A stretch of 9,313 nt of DNA from Hyphomicrobiales bacterium (GCA_015487985.1 WFOP01000354.1:1-9313), one strand, 5' to 3'. Shown: positions 1-6,483, numbered from the stretch's first letter. The notes: generated by a model not told the origin, from the sequence alone. Made by a program: numbers and translations.

Positions 1-310
1 ATTCGGGGCTGATGTCGGTGAGTGTATCAAGGATCTGGATGGATCCCCAAAGGATGCGGTTGTTTTTGTCCCCGAGCAGGTCAATGAAAATCTGTGCGTG
101 GGGGGATATGAGTTTTGGGGCCAGTTCTCCAAGTTCATAAAGGGTTTTTATGGCGTTATAGCGGATGGGTTTTTCGGCGGAAATGGCCAGTTCAGCCAAT
201 TCGCCAATATCTGTGACATTGCCGGATTGGGCCAGCTCTTTTGCAAGTTCAATATTGGGGGCTTCGTCCCGCCGTTCCATGGATGCGGCGAGACGGGGAA
301 CAATGCTCAT
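1..310 (-). CDS. HEAT-like repeat protein, N-terminal part (runs off left edge)
   Basis: Reading the minus strand from the ATG at 308-310 gives 103 codons with no stop before the window ends, so only the N-terminal part is present. The protein is rich in Leu, Ala, Ile and Glu. It shows at least two helical-pair units, for example around residues 34-70 (ELAELAISAEKPIRYNAIKT and following) and 75-100 (IFIDLLGDKNNRILWGSIQI). Their spacing and Asp/Arg/Asn-Ala pattern resemble HEAT or ARM repeats. No signal peptide or membrane segment is visible. The start lies 9 nt after the deoD stop with no strong ribosome binding site, which suggests translational coupling to deoD. HEAT-like proteins are generally protein-protein scaffolds; nothing here shows the partner or function. 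The repeat assignment is from pattern only. Confidence 0.7.
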   Translation of the reverse strand, partial: MSIVPRLAASMERRDEAPNIELAKELAQSGNVTDIGELAELAISAEKPIRYNAIKTLYELGELAPKLISPHAQIFIDLLGDKNNRILWGSIQILDTLTDISPE

Positions 311-319
311 CGGGGTTTG

Positions 320-1027
320 TTAAATTTTCAGGCTGGTATCAAGGGCCAGATTTACCATGTCTTCAAGGGAATTCTGGCGCTCAGTTGAGTCAATCTGATT
401 GCCGGTAATCAGGCAGTCGGTCATGGTGCAGATGGTCAGCGCGCGAGCATCAAAGCGTTTGGCCAGCGTATAAAGGGCTGCCGCTTCCATCTCGACGGCC
501 ACAACCCCGTGGGCGGGCAGGTCGCCATAGGACTTTGCCCCGTTGGGCACATAAAAAATATCGGAAGATACCACGGAGGCCACATGGGTTTTGAATCCGC
601 GCTGTTTGGCCAGATCCACCGCGTTAGAGAGCAGTTTGTAATCGGCAAAGGGGGCGTAGTTGAAGGGGGCGAACCTGGAATTCATGGTGCTGTCGGTGGC
701 GGCGGACATGGCAATGACCACATCGCGCACTTTGACGCTTTCGTGCAGGCCCCCGCAGGTGCCCACGCGAATGAGATTTTTTACTTTGTAGGTTTCAAGC
801 AATTCATGAATATAGATGGCGGCTGAGGGCTGGCCCATACCCGTGGCCTGTACCGAAACCTCCTGGCCTTTCCATGTGCCGGTATAGCCAAAACAACTGC
901 GTACGGAATTAACCAGTCTGGCATCTTCAAGGAAGGTTTCTGCGATCCATTTGGCACGCAAAGGGTCGCCGGGCAGGAGAACCGTGTCGGCATAATCGCC
1001 GGGTTTTGCTTCGTTGTGGGGGGTCAT
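320..1027 (-). CDS. deoD: Purine nucleoside phosphorylase, DeoD type
   Basis: Cytoplasmic enzyme that cleaves purine (deoxy)ribonucleosides with phosphate to give the free base and (deoxy)ribose-1-phosphate, in nucleoside salvage. The 235 aa match the hexameric bacterial DeoD family, and the family's active-site residues keep the E. coli numbering as I recall it: His4, Gly20 and Arg24 in the phosphate loop (PGDPLR), Arg87 in IRVGTCGG with Thr at 90 where E. coli has Ser, Glu179-Met180-Glu181 in VEMEAAALY, and the catalytic pair Asp204 (TMTDCL) and Arg217 (STERQ). The Asp204 points to a true purine phosphorylase rather than a uridine phosphorylase. A good ribosome binding site (AGGAGCC, 1034-1040 on the minus strand) precedes the ATG by 6 nt. 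It shares a transcript with the downstream HEAT-like gene and diverges from argC. Confidence 0.95.
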   Translation of the reverse strand: MTPHNEAKPGDYADTVLLPGDPLRAKWIAETFLEDARLVNSVRSCFGYTGTWKGQEVSVQATGMGQPSAAIYIHELLETYKVKNLIRVGTCGGLHESVKVRDVVIAMSAATDSTMNSRFAPFNYAPFADYKLLSNAVDLAKQRGFKTHVASVVSSDIFYVPNGAKSYGDLPAHGVVAVEMEAAALYTLAKRFDARALTICTMTDCLITGNQIDSTERQNSLEDMVNLALDTSLKI

Positions 1028-1056
1028 GTCTTAGGCTCCTGCATCGGGGAAAATTG

Positions 1057-1062
1057 ATAATA
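1057..1062 (-). promoter_or_regulatory. Possible -10 element for deoD
   Basis: On the minus strand the hexamer TATTAT lies 29 nt upstream of the deoD start. Transcription starting about 7 nt further on would leave a short 5' leader that still carries the AGGAG ribosome binding site. No convincing -35 hexamer is seen 16-18 nt upstream, so this is weak. The remainder of the divergent gap (1028-1170) shows no clear operator. Confidence 0.3.
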
Positions 1063-1170
1063 GGGCAAAGTCTGGCATTTGCGTGAATGAGAGACAAGTG
1101 CGAGTTTTTCTTGACCTTGGCTTAAGGGAAGTTCAAACAGGCGACGCAAATTTATTTCGGGTTTATTATT

Positions 1171-2112
1171 ATGTCAGCAAAAATTTTCATCGACGGAGAA
1201 GCAGGAACCACCGGGTTGCAAATTCGCGACCGGCTGGCGACGCGCTCGGATCTGGAACTGCTCAGTATTCCTGAAAATTTACGCAAGGACCTTGGGGCCA
1301 GAGCTGCTTTGCTCAATGAGGCGGATGTGGCCATATTGTGCCTGCCCGATGAGGCGGCCAGGCAATCGGTGGCGCTGATCGAAAATGACACAACGCGGGT
1401 GATTGATGCTTCAACCGCTTTTCGGACGGCACCGGGCTGGGTTTACGGCTTTCCTGAAATGGACAAAGGGCAGGGCCAAAAGATCGCCGAGGCCAAACGG
1501 GTGGCCAATCCGGGCTGTTATCCGCAGGGACCGATTATCATGTTGGCGCCGCTTATCAGGGCTGGTCTGATTGGTGCGGATATGGCCATCAGCGTGAACG
1601 CGATTTCGGGCTATTCGGGGGGTGGCCGCCAGATGATTGAGGCCTATGAGGCTCAGGGGAGAGATGCCTCGGTGTTTTTGCCCTACGGGCTTGAGTTCAA
1701 TCACAAGCATTTGCCTGAAATGAAGCTGCATACGGGGCTGAAACGCGATCTGCTGTTTCAGCCGATGGTGGGCAATTATGCCCAGGGGATGATGACCATG
1801 GTGCCGCTTAATCTGGCGGGAATTAAGGGGGCGCCAAAGGGGGCCGACCTGCACGGGGCAATCGGGGCGCATCTGGGAGAAATTGAAAGCGATTTTGTTG
1901 AATTGATGGCGTTTGGCGGGGAGCCTGGTCCAAAGGATCTGGACCCGCAAAGCCTGAACAATACAAACCAGATGCGGCTTTTTGTGTTTGCCAATGATCA
2001 GCGGCAGCAGGCCCTGCTGGTGGCGCTCTATGATAATCTTGGCAAGGGGGCTTCGGGCGCTGCGGTTCAAAACCTGGATTTAATGCTGGGCCGCCAGAGG
2101 CAATCGGCTTGA
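1171..2112 (+). CDS. argC: N-acetyl-gamma-glutamyl-phosphate reductase (short type 2 ArgC)
   Basis: NADPH-dependent reduction of N-acetylglutamyl-5-phosphate to N-acetylglutamate-5-semialdehyde, the third step of arginine synthesis, in the cytoplasm. At 313 aa this is the shorter ArgC type common in alphaproteobacteria and some other bacteria; the classical enzyme is about 335-345 aa. Visible features are an N-terminal nucleotide-binding loop of variant form, GEAGTTG (residues 9-15), the segment VIDASTAFR (77-85), and the catalytic cysteine Cys116 in ANPGCYPQG. ISGYSGGG follows, and the C-terminal half holds the dimerisation/substrate domain (HKHLPEM). The ATG at 1171 gives the standard N-terminus (KIFIDGEAGTTG), although only a weak ribosome binding site precedes it. 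leuD begins 54 nt after its stop, so it may be cotranscribed with the leucine genes. Confidence 0.95.
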   Translation: MSAKIFIDGEAGTTGLQIRDRLATRSDLELLSIPENLRKDLGARAALLNEADVAILCLPDEAARQSVALIENDTTRVIDASTAFRTAPGWVYGFPEMDKGQGQKIAEAKRVANPGCYPQGPIIMLAPLIRAGLIGADMAISVNAISGYSGGGRQMIEAYEAQGRDASVFLPYGLEFNHKHLPEMKLHTGLKRDLLFQPMVGNYAQGMMTMVPLNLAGIKGAPKGADLHGAIGAHLGEIESDFVELMAFGGEPGPKDLDPQSLNNTNQMRLFVFANDQRQQALLVALYDNLGKGASGAAVQNLDLMLGRQRQSA

Positions 2113-2166
2113 CCTGACCTTTGCAATCGTTCAGTTAATGGGCTGAATTCATCAGGAGATTTTGTC

Positions 2167-2772
2167 ATGGAAAAATTTGAAAGTCTGACCGGCGTGGCCG
2201 CACCTCTGCCCATTATCAATATTGATACGGATATGATTATTCCCAAGCAATATCTCAAAACCATCAAGCGTACCGGTCTGGGGACAGCCCTGTTTTCTGA
2301 AATGCGCTACAATGATGATGGCAGTGAAAATCCTGATTTTGTACTGAATAAACCAGCCTATCGCGAGGCGAGTATTCTTGTTGCGGGGGATAATTTCGGG
2401 TGCGGGTCCAGTCGTGAACATGCGCCCTGGGCATTGAAGGATTATGGCATTCGCTGTGTCATCTCCACCAGCTTTGCCGACATTTTTTATAATAACTGTT
2501 TCAAGAATTCGATTTTGCCGATTGTGGTGACACCCAAACAGCTTGAAGTATTGCTTGATGATGCAGAGCGGGGGAGCAATGCGACGTTGAGCATTGATCT
2601 TGAGGCGCAGACCATTTGTGGGCCTGACGGGGGCACAATTGAATTTGATATTGATCCGGCGCGCAAAAATGCATTGCTTGAGGGGCTGGATGATATTGGT
2701 CTGACCCTTGGGGGGGCAAAGAAAATTGATGATTTTGAAGCCGGGTTGGCTGCGGAACGGCCCTGGATCTAG
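2167..2772 (+). CDS. leuD: 3-isopropylmalate dehydratase small subunit
   Basis: Small (swivel-domain) subunit of isopropylmalate isomerase, which converts 2-isopropylmalate to 3-isopropylmalate together with the iron-sulfur large subunit LeuC, in leucine synthesis. The 201-aa length is normal for the family. The signature [15 protein letters not shown] is at residues 76-90 and is followed by the [16 protein letters not shown] segment typical of LeuD. The ribosome binding site AGGAG (2154-2158) lies 8 nt before the ATG. LeuC is not in this window, either upstream where argC sits or downstream, so the two subunits are encoded at separate places. A RidA-like gene and then leuB follow on the same strand. 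Confidence 0.96.
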   Translation: MEKFESLTGVAAPLPIINIDTDMIIPKQYLKTIKRTGLGTALFSEMRYNDDGSENPDFVLNKPAYREASILVAGDNFGCGSSREHAPWALKDYGIRCVISTSFADIFYNNCFKNSILPIVVTPKQLEVLLDDAERGSNATLSIDLEAQTICGPDGGTIEFDIDPARKNALLEGLDDIGLTLGGAKKIDDFEAGLAAERPWI

Positions 2773-2837
2773 GGCAGGGCCGCCTGGTCCAAAACAGATA
2801 TTCGGGTCTGGCCCGAGCATGACGAAGGTGGAGAACC

Positions 2838-3227
2838 ATGGTCAGACACATTTCATCCGGTTCGCCGTTTGAAGCAAAGGTCAGCTATTCACGGGCGGTG
2901 GTGGATAAAGACATGGTCTATGTTTCAGGTTCCACCGGGTATGATTATGAAACCATGACCCTGCCCGGCGATGTCAGGGAACAAACCCGTAATACACTGG
3001 CGACGATTTCAAGAGCGTTGGCTGAGGCGGGGTGTACGCTTAATGATGTGGTGCGGGTGCGTTATTATCTGAAGGACCTTGGGGATCTGGATGCGGTAAC
3101 GCCCCTGTTGCGGGATGCTTTTATAAAAGCCAGACCGGCGGCAACACTGATCGTTGCTGACCTGATTGAAAATGAAATGAAAATTGAAATTGAAGTAACA
3201 GCCCGTATCGGGGCTTGTTCCATATAA
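2838..3227 (+). CDS. RidA-superfamily (YjgF/YER057c/UK114) protein lacking the catalytic arginine
   Basis: A 129-aa protein of the trimeric RidA fold. Canonical RidA hydrolyses reactive enamines and imines such as 2-aminoacrylate, using an arginine equivalent to E. coli Arg105 in a YPAR motif. Here the aligned stretch is RPAATLIV (residues 99-106), so Ala102 sits where that arginine should be. The rest of the family core is intact: [10 protein letters not shown] near 27-36, the helix [19 protein letters not shown] near 47-65, DVVRVRYYL at 70-78, and the terminal MKIEIEVTA with its glutamates at 114-122. It therefore fits the Rid subgroups without the arginine, whose roles are poorly known. 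Enamine deaminase activity should not be assumed. A GGAG ribosome binding site sits close to the ATG. It lies 65 nt after leuD and only 16 nt before leuB, consistent with a single transcript. Confidence 0.9.
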   Translation: MVRHISSGSPFEAKVSYSRAVVDKDMVYVSGSTGYDYETMTLPGDVREQTRNTLATISRALAEAGCTLNDVVRVRYYLKDLGDLDAVTPLLRDAFIKARPAATLIVADLIENEMKIEIEVTARIGACSI

Positions 3228-3243
3228 CCAAGAGAGAAATAAT

Positions 3244-4356
3244 ATGACTGAAAAACTGCTTTTGCTCCCCGGAGACGGGATTGGTGTTGAAATCATGGCG
3301 GAAGTTGAAAAACTGATCGTTCATCTGAACAAGACAGGCAAAACTGATTTTTCGTTTGAAAGCCGGCTTGTGGGCGGAGCGGCCTATGATGCGGAGGGCG
3401 CGCCGGTTTCTGATGAAACCATGGAAGTGGCCATGGACGCGGATGCAGTGATTTTTGGGGCCGTTGGGGGCGCGCAGTGGGAAAATATCGGATATGAAAA
3501 CCGCCCCGAAGCGGGCCTGTTGCGGTTGCGCAAGGATATGAAGCTGTTTGCCAATCTGCGTCCGGCAATTTGTTATCCGGCGCTGGCCGATGCCTCTTCA
3601 CTCAAGCTGGAGCTGGTTGAGGGCCTGGATATTCTTATCGTGCGCGAACTGACCGGGGGGGTTTATTTCGGGGAACCCAAAACCATCACCGAGCTGGGCA
3701 CAACCGAGAACGGGGAAAACCAGAAACGGGCGATAGATACGCAGGTTTATGAAACCTATGAGATTGACCGGATTTGTCGGGTGGCGTTTGATATGGCGCG
3801 CACGCGGGGCAAGCTGGTTCATTCTGCGGACAAGCGCAATGTGATGAAATCGGGGGTGCTGTGGGACGAGGTGGCCCATGAGGTGGCGGCTGATTTCCCG
3901 GATGTGAAATTTGAGCATATTCTGGCGGACAACTGCGCCATGCAACTGGTGCGCAACCCCAAACAGTTTGATGTTATTGTAACCGATAATCTGTTCGGAG
4001 ATATATTATCTGATGCGGCGGCGATGTTGACCGGCTCGCTTGGCATGTTGCCTTCAGCGTCCCTTGGGGCGCCCGACCCGGTTACGGGAAAGCGCAAGGC
4101 CCTTTATGAGCCGGTGCATGGTTCGGCCCCCGATATCGCGGGCAAGGGCATCGCCAATCCCATTGCCATGATTGCCTCATTTGCCATGGCGTTGCGCTAT
4201 TCGTTCAACATGGTGGAACTGGCCGACCAGATTGAGGGGGCCATTGCAAAGACGCTTGATGCGGGCTTGCGTTCGGGGGACATCATGCAGGCGGGATGCA
4301 CCGCTGTTTCCACAAGTGAAATGGGGGATGCGATTATTGCGCGGCTTGAGGGTTAA
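3244..4356 (+). CDS. leuB: 3-isopropylmalate dehydrogenase
   Basis: NAD-dependent oxidation and decarboxylation of 3-isopropylmalate to 2-oxoisocaproate, in leucine synthesis. The 370 aa are full length for the family. Visible landmarks are GDGIG (residues 9-13), the substrate-binding segment [22 protein letters not shown] with its arginines, [10 protein letters not shown] with Tyr141, and catalytic Lys197 in SADKRNVM. Metal-binding aspartates are Asp229 in LADN and Asp253/Asp257 in FGDILSD. The C-terminal adenosine-binding segment is [18 protein letters not shown]. The Glu/Leu/Arg-containing substrate loop (EAGLLRLR) favours isopropylmalate over isocitrate or tartrate as substrate. AAGAGAGAA (3229-3237) serves as the ribosome binding site. 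It is the last leucine gene here; a PagL-like gene separates it from asd, with which it is often adjacent in alphaproteobacteria. Confidence 0.97.
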   Translation: MTEKLLLLPGDGIGVEIMAEVEKLIVHLNKTGKTDFSFESRLVGGAAYDAEGAPVSDETMEVAMDADAVIFGAVGGAQWENIGYENRPEAGLLRLRKDMKLFANLRPAICYPALADASSLKLELVEGLDILIVRELTGGVYFGEPKTITELGTTENGENQKRAIDTQVYETYEIDRICRVAFDMARTRGKLVHSADKRNVMKSGVLWDEVAHEVAADFPDVKFEHILADNCAMQLVRNPKQFDVIVTDNLFGDILSDAAAMLTGSLGMLPSASLGAPDPVTGKRKALYEPVHGSAPDIAGKGIANPIAMIASFAMALRYSFNMVELADQIEGAIAKTLDAGLRSGDIMQAGCTAVSTSEMGDAIIARLEG

Positions 4357-4456
4357 GCAAAGTTGATTTGGCGTTAAACTTTAAGCGGAAATTGACATTT
4401 GCCGGATTTGATGGCTTTTTGAGTTTGCTAAATCTGTTTGTTGGGGTGTTTAAGTG

Positions 4457-5035
4457 ATGTTGTGTGTAAAACGCTTGACTTTTGGCTTGATGTTTTTGTT
4501 AGCCGGGGCGGGAGTTGGTGTTGCTCAGAATTTTGGTATTTCAGAATTTCGCGCAGGCATCCTTGCCCATTCCGTTGATGAACCAGGCCCGGGTGGCGTA
4601 GGGCCAAACAGCGTGGTGCTCAACCTGTCCCGGATACAGGATGTGGGCTTTGATATTTTGTTCACCTCCCCCGATCTTGATGTTTTTCGCTGGATTGGCT
4701 CCCCCAGACCGCGTGTGGGGGCAACGCTTAATTTTGGCGGACTTGAAAGCATGGCCCGCTTTGGGCTGACATGGCAGGTGCCGTTGTGGGACAGTGCGTT
4801 TTTCGTCGAGGGAACCTTTGGCGGGGCGGTTCACAATGGTGCGTTTACCGGGGCGGTTTATCCGGCGCGCAATCTGGGGTGCATGTTCCAGTTTTATGAG
4901 GCGGCCGGTCTGGGCATGAATGTGAGCGATACGGTCAATGTGGTGCTTGAGCTTGAACATGTATCAACCGCAGATTTGTGCACACCCAATCGGGGGCTGA
5001 CTAATCTTGGTGTAAAGGTCGGGTTTAAGTTTTAG
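4457..5035 (+). CDS. Acyloxyacyl hydrolase / PagL-like lipid A deacylase (outer membrane)
   Basis: A protein of 192 aa from ATG 4457; an in-frame GTG at 4454 would add one residue. It begins with a basic stretch, a hydrophobic core and a likely signal-peptidase site after VGVA, so it is exported. The mature part alternates Gly, aromatic and hydrophobic residues and ends in VGVKVGFKF-like strands with a terminal Phe, as in eight-stranded outer-membrane barrels. The C-terminal EHVSTADLCTPNRGLTN carries the His-x-Ser pair of the PagL family, which removes the 3-linked acyl chain of lipid A. The glutamate that follows Ser by 12 residues in Pseudomonas PagL is Thr here. Two mature cysteines (LGC and LC) could form a disulfide. 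A 97-bp gap after leuB, with a TTGACA but no good -10, leaves separate transcription open. Family assignment is fairly sure; activity is not. Confidence 0.8.
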   Translation: MLCVKRLTFGLMFLLAGAGVGVAQNFGISEFRAGILAHSVDEPGPGGVGPNSVVLNLSRIQDVGFDILFTSPDLDVFRWIGSPRPRVGATLNFGGLESMARFGLTWQVPLWDSAFFVEGTFGGAVHNGAFTGAVYPARNLGCMFQFYEAAGLGMNVSDTVNVVLELEHVSTADLCTPNRGLTNLGVKVGFKF

Positions 5036-5160
5036 GGCCAAAATTTAACCAGGCATATTATTGACATTGTTTGCCCGGAGCGCCAAGAAGCATCCACAAT
5101 TGTCTGTTTTTGGGAAATATCATGGGTGAAACAACCCTTTTTACGGGTAAAGATTTGAAT

Positions 5161-5183
5161 GGCGCACCCCTTGTCGGGGCGCC
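5161..5183 (+). promoter_or_regulatory. GC-rich hairpin in asd leader (alternative-pairing partner)
   Basis: GGCG and CCCC on the left pair with GGGG and CGCC on the right around a TTGTC loop, with a two-base bulge on the left. The inner part, 5167-5179, is also the exact reverse complement of 5305-5317 inside the downstream hairpin, so the local fold and the long-range helix exclude each other. The loop TTGTC is complementary to GACAA at 5309-5313, which also allows a loop-loop contact. Confidence 0.4.
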
Positions 5184-5208
5184 GGTATATGGGGCAATTC
5201 CATTGCAT

Positions 5209-5286
5209 ATGCACGCCTGGAATTTCATCACCAGAATTCCCGTGACCAAAACACCCGTTACCAAGACCACAAAAACCACCGTTTAG
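5209..5286 (+). CDS. Candidate Thr/Lys-rich leader peptide upstream of asd
   Basis: From ATG 5209 a 25-residue reading frame ends at TAG 5284-5286. An in-frame ATG at 5122 would make it 54 aa. The last 14 residues are VTKTPVTKTTKTTV, with seven Thr and three Lys. Threonine and lysine are both end products of the pathway that asd serves, and the stop codon overlaps the start of a 15-bp hairpin. This is the arrangement of a classical leader peptide whose translation reports aminoacyl-tRNA supply. The weaknesses are that no good ribosome binding site is clear (GGGG at 5191-5194 lies 14 nt away) and that the A/C-rich DNA would encode Thr and Lys anyway. Codon variety (ACC, ACA, AAA, AAG) is what chance A/C richness would also give. 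Confidence 0.25.
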   Translation: MHAWNFITRIPVTKTPVTKTTKTTV

Positions 5287-5324
5287 CCGTTTCCCTTGTG
5301 CCACCCCCGACAAGGGGAATGGCT
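5285..5324 (+). promoter_or_regulatory. 15-bp hairpin at the end of the asd leader peptide frame
   Basis: AGCCGTTTCCCTTGT (5285-5299) pairs with ACAAGGGGAATGGCT (5310-5324) over all 15 positions, two of them G-U, with a 10-nt loop. It is not followed by a T-run on either strand, so it is not a normal intrinsic terminator. It sits 67 nt before the asd start. Its right arm can instead pair with 5167-5179, which would open the hairpin. A regulatory role is inferred from position and alternative pairing only. Confidence 0.5.
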
Positions 5325-5338
5325 CAAACAGGTAAGGC

Positions 5339-5362
5339 CGTGCAGGAAACAACTCCTTCACG
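5339..5362 (+). promoter_or_regulatory. Small hairpin upstream of asd ribosome binding site
   Basis: CGTGCAGGA (5339-5347) pairs with TCCTTCACG (5354-5362) with one mismatch and an AACAAC loop. Six G residues (5364-5369) follow, which could pair with the C-run in the loop of the preceding hairpin (5304-5308). It may influence access to the asd ribosome binding site 12 nt downstream. Weak on its own. Confidence 0.3.
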
Positions 5363-5391
5363 CGGGGGGAAATGAGAGAGAAAATACAATT

Positions 5392-6432
5392 ATGTCATAT
5401 TCAATTGCAATCGTTGGTGCCACGGGGAATGTGGGGCGTGAAATGCTCAATGTTTTGAGTGAGAGAGGGTTTCCGGCCAGTCAGGTTATCCCTTTGGCCT
5501 CGTCACGCTCCATTGGCCGAGAGGTCTTTTTTGGCGACAAGGCTCTGAAATGCAAAAGTCTTGAGGGGTTTGATTTCAGTTCTGTGGACATTTGTCTGAT
5601 GTCGGCTGGTTCGGGTATTTCCAGGGAGTTGGCGCAAAGTATCGGGGCGCAGGGGTGTATCGTTATCGACAATTCCTCGTTCTGGCGCTACCACGAGGAT
5701 GTGCCTCTGATTGTTCCTGAAGTGAACGCGCCTGTGCTGGACGCTTATATGGCCAGGAACGAACGTATGAATATTATTGCCAATCCCAATTGTTCCACGG
5801 CGCAACTGGTGGTGGCATTGAAGCCTTTGCATGATGCTGCAATCATTAAACGGGCGGTGGTGTCCACCTATCAGTCGGTTTCGGGGGCCGGTAAGGCGGG
5901 GGGGGACGAGTTGTGGCATCAGACGCGTGGCATCATCGTTTCGGATACGCCTGAAGCTGTTACTTTTACCAAGCAGATTGCGTTTAATGTCATTCCCCAT
6001 ATCGATGTCTTTATGGAGGATGGCTATACCAAAGAGGAATGGAAGGTTCTGGCGGAAACCAAAAAAATTCTGGATCCCAAAATCAAAGTCACCTGTACGG
6101 CGGTTCGGGTGCCGGTATTTGTTGGTCATGCGGAATCGGTAAATCTGGAATTTGAAAATGAAATCAGCGCTGATGAGGCACAGGAAATTTTGCGCGAAGC
6201 GCCTGGAATTATGGTGATCGACAAGCGTGAGGACGGTGGCTATATCACCCCTATTGAATGTGTGGGGGAATATGCGACGTTCGTCAGCCGTATTCGCGAG
6301 GATATCACTGTTGAAAACGGCCTGAACCTGTGGGTTGTTTCGGACAATCTGCGCAAAGGGGCGGCGCTTAATTCAGTGCAGATTGCTGAAACGCTGATCG
6401 AGCGCGGGTTGCTTTTGCCCAAGGTAACGTGA
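5392..6432 (+). CDS. asd: Aspartate-semialdehyde dehydrogenase
   Basis: NADPH-dependent reduction of L-aspartyl-4-phosphate to aspartate-4-semialdehyde, the common step to lysine, diaminopimelate (cell wall), threonine, methionine and isoleucine. The product is 346 aa from ATG 5392, normal for the family. The N-terminal nucleotide-binding loop GATGNVG is at residues 9-15, the catalytic Cys134 lies in NPNCSTAQ, and the catalytic His246 in FVGHAESV; QSVSGAGKAGGDEL and the C-terminal NLWVVSDNLRKGAALN are family features. An in-frame start at 5296 would add 32 residues that overlap the leader hairpin and resemble nothing, so ATG 5392 with GAGAGAG at 5374-5380 is preferred. A strong terminator follows, making it the last gene of its transcript. 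Control by the upstream leader is suspected. Confidence 0.97.
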   Translation: MSYSIAIVGATGNVGREMLNVLSERGFPASQVIPLASSRSIGREVFFGDKALKCKSLEGFDFSSVDICLMSAGSGISRELAQSIGAQGCIVIDNSSFWRYHEDVPLIVPEVNAPVLDAYMARNERMNIIANPNCSTAQLVVALKPLHDAAIIKRAVVSTYQSVSGAGKAGGDELWHQTRGIIVSDTPEAVTFTKQIAFNVIPHIDVFMEDGYTKEEWKVLAETKKILDPKIKVTCTAVRVPVFVGHAESVNLEFENEISADEAQEILREAPGIMVIDKREDGGYITPIECVGEYATFVSRIREDITVENGLNLWVVSDNLRKGAALNSVQIAETLIERGLLLPKVT

Positions 6433-6483
6433 CCAAGTTAAGGGCTGCGAAAAAAAGCAGGACTATAAAATAACAGGCAACAG

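Larger units (their letters stand above)
5036..5391 (+). promoter_or_regulatory. Non-coding stretch and candidate cis-regulatory leader of asd
   Basis: This 356-bp gap between the PagL-like gene and asd contains no convincing gene of ordinary kind. It does contain an unusual concentration of structure. There is a GC-rich hairpin at 5161-5183, a C-rich and G-poor segment at about 5221-5285 (22 C against 7 G, the reverse of the surrounding coding strand), a 15-bp hairpin at 5285-5324, and a further hairpin at 5339-5362. The ribosome binding site (GAGAGAG, 5374-5380) and ATG of asd follow. Segment 5167-5179 is perfectly complementary to 5305-5317. Taken together this suggests a leader RNA with alternative folds, possibly with Rho loading in the C-rich part. 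No known riboswitch class was recognised. Confidence 0.45.

Noticed and set aside
98..388. Open frame of 96 aa on the + strand
   Set aside because: It overlaps the deoD end and the HEAT-like gene in antisense. The minus-strand reading has better repeat pattern and gene context.
1111..1116. TTGACC as a -35 element for argC
   Set aside because: The spaced -10 position reads CAAACA, which is too poor to call.
1083..1274. Short + strand frame overlapping the argC start
   Set aside because: It overlaps argC in another frame, lacks a ribosome binding site and shows no family features.
2802..2816. Small hairpin TCGGGT-CTG-GCCCGA between leuD and the RidA-like gene
   Set aside because: Six base pairs with a 3-nt loop and no T-tract. 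It is too small to be a terminator and is common by chance in GC-rich gaps.
4392..4397. Perfect -35 hexamer TTGACA in the leuB to PagL-like gap
   Set aside because: No acceptable -10 hexamer lies 16-18 nt downstream (the region reads CTTTTT), so a promoter cannot be supported.
5061..5066. TTGACA after the PagL-like gene, possible asd promoter
   Set aside because: The expected -10 position reads CAAGAA, so the match is probably accidental.
5122..5208. Longer (54 aa) version of the leader peptide starting at ATG 5122
   Set aside because: In frame with the Thr/Lys tail but with only a weak GGGAAA upstream and no recognisable domain. It is mentioned under the shorter candidate rather than called separately.
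5058..5279. Minus-strand frame of 73 aa with a hydrophobic N-terminus in the asd leader
   Set aside because: It would begin with GTG without any ribosome binding site, and its hydrophobic start is the complement of the A/C-rich tract. No family resemblance.
6464..6469. TATAAA upstream of the asd terminator as a -10 element
   Set aside because: It has no -35 partner and would direct transcription straight into the terminator hairpin.
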